64,000 bases of DNA, taken from assembly GCA_011037195.1 (NCBI GenBank), contig JAAEAF010006131.1, positions 27,431-91,430 of the forward strand, in the 5' to 3' direction. Under the pieces are notes generated by a model. The model was given only the letters and a program-made list of their open reading frames with translations, was not told the origin of the DNA and made no database searches. The DNA is from Triatoma infestans. Lineage: Eukaryota; Arthropoda; Insecta; Hemiptera; Reduviidae. A program made the position numbers and the translations under genes. The first letter of the stretch is position 1, and each line of letters starts with the position of its first letter. Positions 12,170-46,341 of this stretch are shown here, one piece after another.

Positions 12170-12834
12170 ACTAACAAACCTCTCTAAAATCAATTTTTCG
12201 GAAGAATGTGTCAAATAAAAGTGATAGGTTTTTTTCTATCTGTGCAGTTCCAAGTTTAAAGAAAACCGGTGTAGCCGTTTTCGATAAAATTCCAAATCTT
12301 TAAACCTATTCTGTAAAGACTACTTCCAATTAACTGATTTTCTTCAAATTTGCAATTCTAGTAATACTTTAAATGTAATGTATATTAATATTATGTTAAA
12401 ACCATCTTCATTATACTGAAGTACTTTAGAGGAAAGCTTAATGCTACCAATCATTTTTCAATCTCGGTCAAACATCAAATAAAAATGATATTATATGTAT
12501 ATGTAGATAGTATAGGAAGTTTAAAGAAAATCATTAGAGCAATTTCCGAGAAAATCACGAAATACTGGGGAAAAAAAATTCTGTAAAGTCGGACTTCCGG
12601 GAGATGGAATTTGCTCAAAACCTTTGTGTCAGATACATACCTAATCGGAATACTAAGTTTGAGTTTCCTGCGACTTTTCTTTTTTGTGAAAGTTTGTTAG
12701 CACAAAGACCATTCGCTAAAAATATTATTTTCGTACTCAGCGGACTTCAAAATATTCATTTCCAGTGAAAACTCAATTTCGAAAATATGACACGATCGCA
12801 ATACTTTCTCTTTACCAGGAGTAAGAGAAAGTTA
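12170..12834 (+). mobile_element. Family A interspersed repeat, copy 3 (left end decayed)
   Basis: The right end is typical: GACACGATCGCAATACTTTC, then CCAGGAGTAAGAGAAAGTT. Two internal modules are present, each with an AAATAAAAGTGATAGG-type block followed by a 'GTTTAAAGAAAAC' block (near 12230 and 12490). The left terminus cannot be placed; the start given is where similarity becomes visible. Confidence 0.5.
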
Positions 12835-14143
12835 AAATAAATATTCTTTAGATAAGTTAAGTTTTAGTTCTGAATTGTTAAAGCATCTCCATAACATGAT
12901 AGTAGTTACACTAATTGATCTGAGTTTTATCAATCATAATGCTTCGTATCATCGATACTAAACGGTTTCGTATTTTCCTCCATGAAGTGGGTAGATGGGG
13001 GTGATTTTACAATCAGTCAGTATGGTGTGTGGTAGAACCTTTGTAAGTGGTATTCAACGTCTCTACACAAACTTAATGAACCAGACTCAGACGATGGAGA
13101 AAAATCCAAGAAACCAATTAGAATTCGTCAGCTTCGTCATTAAATACGACTTTTTATTTTTATTTTTTTTATTTCAATGAGTTTAAAGTACGTTTTTCGA
13201 AGAAGACAAAAAAAACGAGCATAATTTGTGAAATATTGACATAAGTGATAAAATCTCAGCCATTTTCCAGCATTGCAGAGCCAACCACATATTCAACTAG
13301 CACCAGTTTAAAACTTACCATAATTGTAACTAATCTGTACGTTGTTGTATTATTAGAATGTTTTATTTTTTCATTGCTCACCCACGTTCTCAAGATATTC
13401 ACAGTATATACAAGATACAGACTGGTTGAAATCTGAAATTGCGCAACCTGACCGGCTGTTGTGAAATTATCACCATTTTAAAAAGCTATGATCACGGTAG
13501 CTATATCACACTTCTTATAAAACGCTTACTATAAACTTTTATTACCTCCCCTGTATGTTCAGGATATTTTTGTTCAATGTGTTTCTTTAAACTGACCGTC
13601 AACATTTCTACGATCAAAAGCTCCTGAAGAACCCGATAGTAATCATTAAAGAGAAAATGAAGCAAACTGTGACATAGGTAAATGTATACAATATTACCAC
13701 TTGTTGAAGAGCTTTACTATAATGTATTATGAATATTTCATCGTGTCTTATCGAATAGTTATCATTTTATACGTATTAATTAGTTACAGCTGACTTCCGC
13801 CGCCATCTATATGAAAAGCACTGCAAAAATCTGAGTCAGAGACAGAGATTGAGAGGATGTCTTTCATTATTCAAGAATACTTGTTACTACCAGCTCTCTC
13901 TTTCTCAACTCAATTAACAAAGCACATGGCCAGGCGTAAAGTCTTAATCTATACAAATCCCGCGCCATACTACATGTATAATCCACATTTTTGAGCTTCA
14001 AAAAGATACCCGAGAATTTTGTTTAGAATTCTTAGAGGACTGCTTCAATTACAAAAAACGAAGCAAAGTCCCGAGAATTAATGACAATGATCAATTCCCA
14101 ATCCCACCTACAAAAAAAAAGAAAAGTAAACACATTATATACC
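12835..14143. other. Non-coding DNA, nothing recognised
   Basis: Ordinary AT-rich sequence. No splice-bounded coding exon, tRNA-like fold or inverted-repeat element could be supported. Short open frames (for example 12995-13180) have no recognisable content. Confidence 0.3.
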
Positions 14144-14220
14144 CTGGTGTGGTGGGCAAACGCTCGAAACCGGTCGATGACCACAAAATGAAGCAGGCTA
14201 CCACGGAAAATGTCTCTGAT
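14144..14220 (+). mobile_element. Short retroposon with hammerhead-like motif, copy 2 (5'-truncated)
   Basis: This 77-bp insertion is flanked by a perfect 12-bp direct repeat ACATTATATACC (14132-14143 and 14221-14232). It carries the 3' half of the copy 1 element: GCTCGAAACCGGTCGATGAC, then ACAAAATGAAGCAGGC and the same 3' end GAAAATGTCTCTGAT. The CUGANGA half of the ribozyme-like core is degenerate, and the element starts almost exactly there. Confidence 0.6.
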
Positions 14221-17200
14221 ACATTATATACCACTTTGAGTCGAATATTTGGAGTTAAACAAACAGAAAAAGAAATAATTTCTTTCTTATTATTACTAAT
14301 ATTAAAACTTTATGTATGAAAGATATTGGATGGTGGCTATATGGGCTAGCTGTGTAATTATAAATATATTAGCATTAAAAGTATTAATCAAATTTTGAAG
14401 TATTGTTAACGTTAATTTGCTATGGTATTTAAAACGCCATTTCAATACTCACTCAAAAAAAAAAAATTCTTCAAATTTCCAGCATAATGGAATTTACTTT
14501 CTAATTTATAGGTTATATAATTTTAATAAACTTAATAAAAAAGAAAGAAAATAAATGACTTAATGCCTTTAATTAGGATCAAGAATGAAAAATAATAACA
14601 AAATTATATTCACTATAAAAAAAGATCTCTATTTTGTTTATATCATAATTTAATTAGAATTTTTTCTTTTTAAATCTACAAAATGATCTTACTCAATATT
14701 TTATTATTAACGCTTCCAAATATTCTAAAACATATTTTTATTTGTAGTGATTTATTTATTTATTTTTTTTAATAATGTTTCGACTTGAGTACTATGAAAA
14801 ATTATATTATGCCTCATTATGTTTAGAATTAGAAATATATATATATAATAATTTCTTTTTAATAAAAAGTCTAATATAACAACTTCTACGTGGTGGATTT
14901 TCGAAAAGAAGAAAAAAATAATCTTATCTCTTGTTTACTCATTATTCCACCGAAATCCAAAGGGGGCTCATCTTTGGAATTTGGCCAAAGGGTACTTTTT
15001 CAATAAAGGTAATCTGTAAATAAAAAAATAAAAAGTAAAAAGTAAAATGTTAAAGAAATTATTTTTTTTTAATAGCACAATATACCCAATGTTGATTAAA
15101 ATAGTATAAATTAGAAAATAATAAATATTCTTAAAAGAAGAAATATAAATGGGTTACAAAATAAAAAAGAAAAGTTGATTACTTTCTGAAGCAATCCTTT
15201 GAGAAAAAAAAAACCACTTTTGTCTTTTATTTAATATTTATCATAAAAATAACCAACTTACCTTTATCTTGTAAAAATGCAATAAAAGTAATCATAATGA
15301 ATTATAAAATTATCATAGAGCTGAATGTAACAAACCAATAAATAATCAATTACAAAATGGAAAAGATGGCTTCAGAATGTCTATTTGTTTTTCTTTTTAT
15401 GGCTGACTAGTTAGCTAATTAATATAAATAAAAAGAAGTGTCGCTGAGCCACGAGCACAAAACTACCACAAGTTAAAATGAAATAAACATAAATTAAATA
15501 ATTATAAAGAAAAATAAAATAAAAAAACTGAAAAGAAAACAACCTATAATCTCTACCAGATCCAAGCGAAAGGCCAGTTTTTAATTTTGTTTTTATTTGT
15601 TAGTATTCATGAAATAGTATTATAACGAATATCTATCACTTTATTTTCTTTATAAATCTTACCAATAATTAGTTAAGAATAATAGAAGGATACCTCACAT
15701 TTTAAATATAATAGTATCACTGGCTGAAAATAACAACGCGATATCTCCGCTGGAAAAAACTTCTAAAGTACTTTTTTGTCGGAAATTTCCTTAAAACTTC
15801 AGTAAAGTCGAAAAACTTTGAAAATAATGTAATGCAAAAATCATCAGTTGAAAAGTATATTGTAATTTTGGTTGTAAACAATAGTTTATATAAACCTAAA
15901 TAATGGTTTCTAAGAATAGTATTTTTAATGAAACAACAACAAAAGTTTCTTTTCGTATTCACTTAAATAGCACCTAGTTATTAACCCTATACTTTTGATC
16001 GATACTAAAATTTAAGCCTTTTCATAGTACTTGAATTGTAAGTAAGTAATATTTCAATCTCATATGTCGTAATGTGATTCCTTTTGATTTCCTGCCAGGC
16101 TGGGATCATAGCATTCGTCCAATATAAAAATATTATAAAAATAAAGACTTGTCATTGAAAATTTCAATCACTGATTAATAAGGGGAAGGGGTAATATCTA
16201 AGTTACCTATCCAAAGATAATCAATAGGTGCTTTGTGAATGTAGTTTTTAGTAGGAATTAAAACTATTTCAGAAATATTATATAATACAAATACTATGTG
16301 GACAATTGTTCAGTCAGCAGTTCTTAACAGATAATTCAAAATCAGAGAACATGTAAGTTTTGTTGGTGAAAAACATATTTTCATGCCGGATTTTATATGT
16401 CTGTTGAATTTATATATATATATATTTATATACCTATGATCCGCCCCTCTGGCCTACTACCTACATTTTCTCAAGTGGTAAATACGCGAAACCAGTTAGG
16501 TCTGGAAAAAAGTAAAGTATGTAGTGAATATCTGCATTGCTGATCCAACGTCTATTATTTATATAATTTAAGACTCTCAGGATTTCAAAATTTCTGGTGA
16601 CCCAAGTTCTGAGATGCTTTAAATTTGTGCACAAAATCTTTTGGTTAACACTAAAACTTACCCCACACAACAGCATAAGTTCCCAAAGATAATATGCATA
16701 AGTACATCAGAACTCAACACCTAATTCAAAATATCCTCTGTTAAAAGATGACTGCATTTAATTCAATCAATTCAAAATCTATTAAGAAATAACTAGTTAG
16801 AGAATTCAATAAATTATATTTCTTCTATGTTTCATTTAAAAAAAAATTCAATCAATCAAGTGATCCTTGATTCAAAGTGATCCTGAATTTACTTCAGCAA
16901 GGAGGGGTTGCATTTCACGAATTATCTTTTTTAATAAAATAAAAGCGGTATTCAAATTACATAAAATCTCCATTTCATACGTTTGGGATAATTTCTTAAT
17001 ATCATATTTAGCAAAGGTGAATGTTGTGGACTTAAAAATTTCAAATTTTGCAATTTAACAGTGTAAGTAAAGTTATCGGTAACGTTATTTTATTTTACAA
17101 CTATGTACCTGGCGTTAGTTTTTAAGATTATGACGAGAATAAGGACAAAATCCTGCTTAGCCTATTGGCTAACATTCTTACCTGTAATAGGAGCAATCGA

Positions 17201-19052
17201 GTTCGGGGTTGGAGGAGACTCAAAACAGTGTTGGGTAAAATTGGGAAGCTACAATTGGAACAAGGTCAATTATTGTTCCTTGAACCACGATATGCTGACC
17301 ATACATCCTCCACTAAAATCCGATTGTTCAAGATATTTGGAAAAAATTTCTTTATTCTCAATGGATTATTATTTGACATAGCCGCTAAGAATAATATTGT
17401 TTTGGAGCGGGCTTGATTGTTTAACAACTACATAACTGAGGCACAATTTTCTCAGGATCCAGGCCAAATAAAAAAAAAATATAGTAATAATGTAGAGATT
17501 CATCCTAAATAAACTAATCCATAATTCCATCATTTTCAAAATTATCCATTATCCAAAGTTTGTATTATAGTAATGAAACAATAGCAAATAATAATCTGGA
17601 GAAGTTAATAAATATGCTCACGTCGCTTGAATAAGCTGAAATTAAAATTAAATCTCTACTAATCGACATGAAATAATCTCGGAACACAATAAAATATGCA
17701 TTTACTTATTTAGATTTACTGAAAATAGATAAAGGATAGTAGAAAGGAAAGGAATGATTTTTTTTTTTCCACAAGTACAAATAGGCATACATATTTTTGT
17801 AATCTATTATTTTCATCAGATTAAAATGCTACTGCGATATATTTCCAAAAATAAAGAACAAGAGGATATTTTATTGGGAAAAGAAAAGTCAAAATTATAA
17901 AAGATAATTATCAAAAATATTTAATTATTACCGAATAAAAATTTAGTAATTGGAAAATATTAAATGCTAAAAGAAAAATTAAATAAAAACATTAACCTCT
18001 CATCAGTATTCGTTAAAAAGTATATTATTTTTTTCATGCTTTAGGGTATTTTTTTTAATTTTCATGCTAATTAAAAAAATTTCTAGACAACAAGTAGAAG
18101 AAGGTTTCTTTCTTCTAAAAAAAATGAAAGCATGATTACCAGTTATTTTAGTTTACCATGAGCAAAGGGTAATTTACTAATCATAATAGTAATAAAATAG
18201 AGTAACTACACACAACACTTCATGCAGAGACATAACAGCCATTGCAAAAATATTCTCGTGTTGCGGCATACTGTTTTTAGAAAATTAAGAAGAAAATAAT
18301 GTAAAAGCAAAATGTAAAAATTATTAAGAAAAGAAACAGGAAAGAAAAGCCTATAGTGTAAATGTATAGATTATTTTTTTCTTTAAAAAAAGAACTGTTG
18401 ATATTTTTAGATAAGTATGTAAATATATTATAAAGAAACTCATTATTTTCTGTTTTATTATATCTGAAGAAAGATCCTTGAAAATTGAAATTTTAAATAT
18501 GATCTTTCTAATATCATTATTATTATTATCATCAAATAAACAGATCACGAATAGGCTGTAACTATACAAAAAGATTAAAATGTTTTTTAAATTGAAAAAT
18601 TAAAGAGATAATTTCATCAATCAACTAAAACTCCGCACATTTGGGCAGAAATTTCTTTCTGGAAAAGTAAATGAGTTTTAAAATTCATTACTTTAAAAAA
18701 AAGGGGGGTACAAAGTCTGGAAACTGCGGATAGGTTAATTATCATAAGATATGTTACGTTTATGACAAACTACTTTCATGATTATTTTGTTTAATATGAT
18801 ATTAAAAATTTCAAACAAAAGTGTCTACGAGTTATCAACCCGTACAAATAATGCTTTTGATCTTTTAATTTAATTTCCATGTTTCATTTTAATTGAATTC
18901 CTTCAAAAAAGAGGGAAATCCATGCAAATTAATATATTATATTCACTAGAGAAACCTTTTTTTTTAAATAAAAATTATTTAGCTATATATTTTTTTTTAA
19001 TCACTACGTAAACAAAAAAAAGTATTATTTAAAAATAGTTTTCAAAAAAAAA
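14221..19052. other. AT-rich DNA 3' of the sgg stop codon (possible 3' UTR)
   Basis: No other gene is recognised. The part nearest 19053 should be sgg 3' untranslated sequence. One AATAAA signal on the minus strand lies at 18454-18459, about 600 bases after the stop, but several more occur further on, so the true end of the transcript cannot be fixed. An open frame at 17165-17416 (VRGWRRLKTVLGKIG) looks slightly protein-like but matches nothing I know. Confidence 0.35.
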
Positions 19053-41825
<22,773 letters not shown>

Positions 41826-41939
41826 GAAGATAATAATTTTTTAAATAAGGAAAACCAAAAAAAATAGTACAACTTGATTATTTTTCGGAAACAAAAAAAT
41901 GATATCAGCGAAATGTAAGTAAAGAAGTTGAAGAAGAGA

Positions 41940-42570
41940 ATCCAATCCGATAGCCAGGCCGCTTTAAAGCATAAGGTACAGTTCATATGTCATCAGCTCA
42001 AATATAATATGGAAATGATCCGCCGACATCCTGGCAAGGAAAGGCGCTGCATCTCCTTCATGGGACCGCAACCCTTTTGTGGGATAGGAGACAAGTCTCC
42101 CCCGGGAAGAGTTCAGAAATGAGAAAGAAATGAAGAGCGCGCAGCTTTGAAAAACACTCTCTTGACTGAAGCTGGCTACGATTTGTTGGGCGGTTATAAC
42201 CAGAAAAGAAATGATCTGAAGTGTGAATCAGTGAGAGTAAAATAAGTTTCGCATGCTGACAGGTTTGCTCACAGATCACTGTAGACTGAGGAGGCGCCTG
42301 AAGAAGCATGATTATACCTGCAAATTCGGTGGGGAGATGGAGAAGACTCCCATACTCCTCCTAACCGGACTGCAACGCGATCATCCAGAGAAGATTTGAA
42401 AGCTTGGGTACTTTTCAGAGAAAGATTTTACGCTCCTTAGAACCTTCCCAGTTTCTGAATTTCTCAGAAATCTTAACATGGAAAGGGGTGCTTGTAGGAT
42501 GAGTGGTCTCACCCAGGCATCCTGTGGGCGTGCACAGTAGGCCTCTTTTGGTCGCAGTGCACTGTGCAAA
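41940..42570 (+). pseudogene. LINE RNase H and C-terminal remnant
   Basis: The first frame reads IQSDSQAALKHKVQFICHQL, containing the SDSQAAL motif with the second RNase H catalytic aspartate. Around 42255-42400 another frame reads TDHCRLRRRLKKHDYTCKFG, then GEMEKTPILLL, a degraded form of the GHCRLNxHL...C-x-x-C...E-T-x-x-HxL block that follows RNase H in R1/Jockey-type LINEs. Stops and shifts are numerous. The piece is GC-richer than its surroundings. Confidence 0.65.
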
Positions 42571-42819
42571 AAGAAGAGTAAAAATTATATATATATGTAG
42601 TAAATATTCGATGTTAAATAATCCGGGAGCCGATTTTTTTGGGGATTTGACCTTACACTAATTATTCATTATTTAACATTAAGTTGCACATATAAATCAA
42701 CACGTACACATTAAAACTATTCTACATAAACACATATTTTAACATAGGCGGATCTCAAACCGTACACTTCCTGTGAAGAATATAATTCGAAAATTGAACA
42801 CTAATCCTATATTTCGTTT

Positions 42820-43215
42820 TATAGAAGTTAAGAGTAATAAAAACTGCGTAAAAATTTATCACCCTACCTTAAAATTTTATCGTTTTAATTACGGACAAAA
42901 ATTACTATACTATATGCAGTATGGGAATTACTCTGTAATAAGTGTGTAACGTAGAATCCTCTGGAATATCCCTAAAAAGTCAATTTTTCTCAAAAAAGGT
43001 TTCATACAATGATGATCACTTTAAATGAGTAGTTAATATACCAAGATTTATTAATAAACCTGCTGTTATTGTGGTTAAGAAAATCACAAAAACTAAAAAA
43101 ATCCATTCTATAAAGTGCAATTTTAGGATGAATGATTTTTATCAATTAGTTCCTTTCGAATCTCCTGATAACAACAATACACACAAAGAATATTATGTTT
43201 GAGCTTTGTAATGGA
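42820..43215 (+). mobile_element. Family A fragment
   Basis: One decayed module is visible: AAATTCCTCTGGAATATCCC-like sequence near 42955, then TTTCTCAAAAAAGG, AAGAAAATCACAAAAAC and TTCTATAAAGTGCAATTTTAGG, matching the order of blocks in the reference copy. Ends are not preserved. From 43216 to 43748 I see nothing recognisable. Confidence 0.4.
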
Positions 43216-44239
43216 ATCATATCACTTTCCTGTTGAGGAAATTCACCACACAAGCGTGGACTTCATGTTCTGAAACCACCTACATCAATCGTGCCCTCAA
43301 AAAGCACTAGAACTATGCAGCAGCATGTTATTACCCCCCTCTGTCAGGCCCATTGCACCTGTAATTGAATACAACCTTGGGAGCCAAACTTCTCCCAGAA
43401 GCTATCACTATCTTCCACGAAAAAAGCCTAGCGTCTGAGGACTCAAGCAGGTCTCAAAAGATCAACAGTAAAGGGTAACAGGAAACATTTGAGAGTCTAA
43501 AACAAGCAACGCCCATCAGGCAACGCTATCCCAACATCATCGCTTTATCCCCCATACATTCTTTCTCCTCACAAAGTTCGTAAATATAAAATTGTATAAA
43601 TTGCAAGTGGTGAGTTTTGTGAATTAATTTTCATCACAACCATCTTTTCTGCTACCATTACAGCTTTTTGCTTTCGTTTTTGAGTTATGCTCTTCACATA
43701 CACTATACACTCAAACAGATACAGTGACATAGCATTTTAGCCAGTTTTACTTTCTCTTATCAAAACAAGAAAAAATATTGCGAACATGTCAAATTTTTGA
43801 AATTGAGTTTTCACCGGAAATACATATTTTGTGGGTCCCCTGAGTACGTACATCTCAAAAACGAAAAATCACGGGAAGCATAAACTTGGTACGGTTACAT
43901 ATGGCAAAACCCTCAACCACATGTGCGACTTTACTGATTTTTTTCCAGTTTTTTGCGATTTTCTCGAAAACAGCTCTAACAATTTTCATTAAACTTTGTA
44001 TACATACTATCTACACTCAAGAATCCTTATCACAATTATTGTTTGTATCATTTTCCCAGGATTTTTTGAGGGGTTCTGAGAGAACAATAGCATTAAGAAT
44101 TCTTCTAAAGTACCACTTCAGAGGAATGTATAGTTCTAACCATTTATATAATATTAATATGCGAGGGTCATCAGTTAGTAACGAGACAAATCGCTGTAGC
44201 TCAAAAACGACTTATTTAATCAATACAAAACTTTGGCTA

Positions 44240-44735
44240 CTTTTCAATATAGTCCCCAGCAACATTTATACACTTTCCCCATCGTTTTTCTAATTTGTGT
44301 ATGTCTCTGGCATAAAATTCTTTGGGTTGATCTCGAAGCCACTTTTGCAGCTGATTTCTACTCTGGATTGAAAATGTTTCCCACGTAGAGCCTCTTTAGG
44401 GGGTCCAAACAAATGGAAGCCCGACGGGGCGAGATCGGGGCTTTAGGGGGGATGTGGGAGGATCTCCCACCCCACTTTGACGGATTTAAAACCTGGTTTC
44501 TTTGTGGGCGCCCATAAGTTGTCTTGGAACCCATCTCGCACAAGTTTTCTTGCACTGCAGCTTATTCTGAATAATGTTATGGGCAGTTCCAACACTCGCG
44601 TGCACTTTCGAGGGAGGAAGTTGCAACTTCAACCGGCCGTCGACTTCGTTGCTCGTCACAGTCACTTACACGGCCACTTTTCAACTGTTCTACCCATTTG
44701 TCAACGTTCGAACGGTTCAACCAATTAAACCCGTA
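44240..44735 (-). pseudogene. Mariner transposase remnant
   Basis: Pieces readable on the minus strand include VDKWVEQLKSGRVSDCDEQR (N-terminal part), RWVPRQLMGAHKE (start of the catalytic domain), SPDLAPSGFHLFGPPKEALR (the region with the last catalytic aspartate of the D,D34D triad) and LQKWLRDQPKEFYARDIHKL followed by EKRWGKC (C-terminus). They are in different frames, and most of the central catalytic domain is missing, so it cannot be functional. Confidence 0.7.
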
Positions 44736-44803
44736 CACTTTCAACATTCAACACTCAATATTCAACATTCTTTCGTGGATTTCACTACCTTTTATACTCT
44801 CTG

Positions 44804-45079
44804 CAACTAAAGATCTAATCACTGAGAATTGTTCTTCCGAGCGGACTCACCATTGTTAACTGAATACATATGAGGTAATGCTTACCAAAATTCTCGAAAA
44901 GAACCAACTTGACGCACTGAAACATTGTATTGATTAAACATCAACTAAAGATCTAATCACTGAGAATTGTTCTTCCGAGCGGACTCACCATTGTTAACTG
45001 AACACATATAAGGTAATGCTTACCAAAATTCTCGAAAAGAACCAACTTGACGCACTGAAACATTGTATTGATTAAACAA
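44804..45079. repeat. 138-bp tandem duplication inside the mariner element
   Basis: Unit 1 is 44804-44941 and unit 2 is 44942-45079. Each starts CAACTAAAGATCTAATCACT and ends ATTGATTAAACA. I count two differences (GAATACATATGAGG against GAACACATATAAGG), so the duplication is recent relative to the decay of the transposase. Confidence 0.85.
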
Positions 45080-45439
45080 ACCGTTACTGAGCTACAGCGA
45101 TTTGTCTCGTTACTTATTGAATGACCCTCGAATATTGACAGCGTTCTTAAAATTTTCTCGAAAACGGATACAACGATTTTCTTTAAACTTCCGAGTGCGG
45201 ATAAAATTTTAAACTTTTATTTCAAAGAATTTTTTCGGAAAAACTGTTTTAAGCGGAATTTGTGGCGTTAAATTTCTTTAGTTTTATTAACGCTGTCTTC
45301 TAGATTATTACAATGTGTAACTACATTGAAATGACTACCTGAACCAAGTGTGCCTACCAGTAAGCCACCCCACCCTTGTATATTTATGATGAAAACACAA
45401 TTCCAAAGTTTACAAAAAAAATATGTCAATTTTATAATT

Positions 45440-45915
45440 GTAATTAGATGTATCTAACTGATGGCTTATCGGGCACCATTGGTGTCCTTCCTCAGGAACT
45501 ACAAAACCAAAAATACGGAAATACAGTAAATTGTATGATAAAAATTAAAACATATCATCAAATTGTAGCAATTGTTGGCCGTTCGAAGTAATCAGGTGTT
45601 GGCTTATCGACCAGGAAGTATAAAAAAAAACTGATAATTTTGAAGTGTTTTTTTTATTAAAACCTGACATTTTGGACACTACAAAATCAAAAATACGAAA
45701 ATACAGTAAATTTTATGATAAAAATTAAAACATATCATCAAATTGTAGCATTGCTGAGGAAGAACACCAATGATGCCCGAAACGTCGGGTTTTAAATAAA
45801 AAAACACTTTAAAATTATTTGGTGTTTTTTTGGAAACTACCGGGTCGATAAACCAACAATTAGATACACCTGATCACTTCGAACGGCCAACAATTGCTAC
45901 AATTTGATGTTGTAA
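45440..45915. mobile_element. Fold-back element with direct and inverted internal repeats
   Basis: A 70-bp segment (ending AACATATCATCAAATTGTAGCA) occurs directly repeated at about 45501-45571 and 45680-45751. A further copy of its end lies inverted at 45883-45910 (the complement reads CATCAAATTGTAGCAATTGT, then TGGCCGTTCGAAGTGATCAG, matching 45558-45595). Two CTGAGGA...CGAAACGTC-type motifs face each other: one on the minus strand at 45495-45465 (decayed) and one on the plus strand at 45754-45786. It is inserted in a family A copy. Confidence 0.55.
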
Positions 45916-46132
45916 TTGTAATTAATTATACAATTGTATTTGCCATAAGAGAAAGTCGCGTTAGTGTTTCACACCAGATTGTTTCAATTCAGGAGACATA
46001 TTTGATTAAATCAGATATTTTCGGTAAAAACTTAACGATAACTGTAGTTTCTCCTTACATAGGAAGAGAAAATTAAAAAATAAAAACAAAAATTGCTGAA
46101 TCTTTTTCCTTGTTCCTAACCTATTATTCTAG

Positions 46133-46138
46133 GAAATT
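46133..46138. repeat. Target-site duplication, left copy (GAAATT)
   Basis: GAAATT directly before the 5' LTR; the same six bases follow the 3' LTR at 50963-50968. This marks the insertion limits of the Ty3/Gypsy element. Confidence 0.8.
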
Positions 46139-46312
46139 TGGTAACTATGGTTTTGTTACTTTTGATATATTATTTTAATTGTGCATATGAACAGATATAT
46201 TGTTGTTGATAGATTGTGTAATTTCATGGGACATTTCACACGCTTAAATAAAGTGTTATTTAATTTACAAAGCCGCCTTCTTTATTAACAGCAGCTTGAC
46301 AATAGTGTTACA
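46139..46312 (+). repeat. 5' LTR of the Ty3/Gypsy element
   Basis: It starts TGGTAACTATGG and ends GTGTTACA (TG...CA). It contains TTAAATAAAGTGTTATT with an AATAAA polyadenylation signal in its second half. Compared with the 3' LTR (50789-50962) it has four substitutions. Confidence 0.93.
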
Positions 46313-46313
46313 A

Positions 46314-46331
46314 ATGGTGGCAGCGGTGGGA
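46314..46331 (+). promoter_or_regulatory. Putative primer-binding site
   Basis: TGGTGGCAGCGGTGGG begins two bases after the 5' LTR and starts with TGG, complementary to the CCA end of a tRNA. I do not assign the tRNA. Confidence 0.55.
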
Positions 46332-46341
46332 TATATCGATC

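Larger units (their letters stand above)
44162..45130 (-). mobile_element. Decayed mariner-type DNA transposon
   Basis: It has terminal inverted repeats of about 40 bp: the left end starts CGAGGGTCATCAGTTAGTAA, and the complement of the right end starts CGAGGGTCATTCAATAAGTA; both continue CGAGACAAATCGCTGTAGCT. The minus strand holds transposase remnants (44240-44735). The element is 969 bp, shorter than a full mariner of about 1.3 kb. Part of the region between the right end and the transposase remnant is a 138-bp tandem duplication. Flanking TA dinucleotides are not clearly preserved. Confidence 0.75.
43749..45979 (-). mobile_element. Family A copy split by a nested mariner and a fold-back element
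   Basis: The right-end arm ACTTTCTCTTAT starts at 43749, and the left end, seen as AAGAGAAAGT followed by GTGTTTCACACCAGA, lies at 45948-45979. Typical internal blocks occur between 43749 and 44161 (TTGCGATTTTCTCGAAAACA) and between 45131 and 45300 (TTTTCTCGAAAACGGATACA). A mariner-type element (44162-45130) and an inverted-repeat element (about 45440-45915) are inserted, stretching the copy to 2.2 kb. Confidence 0.55.
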
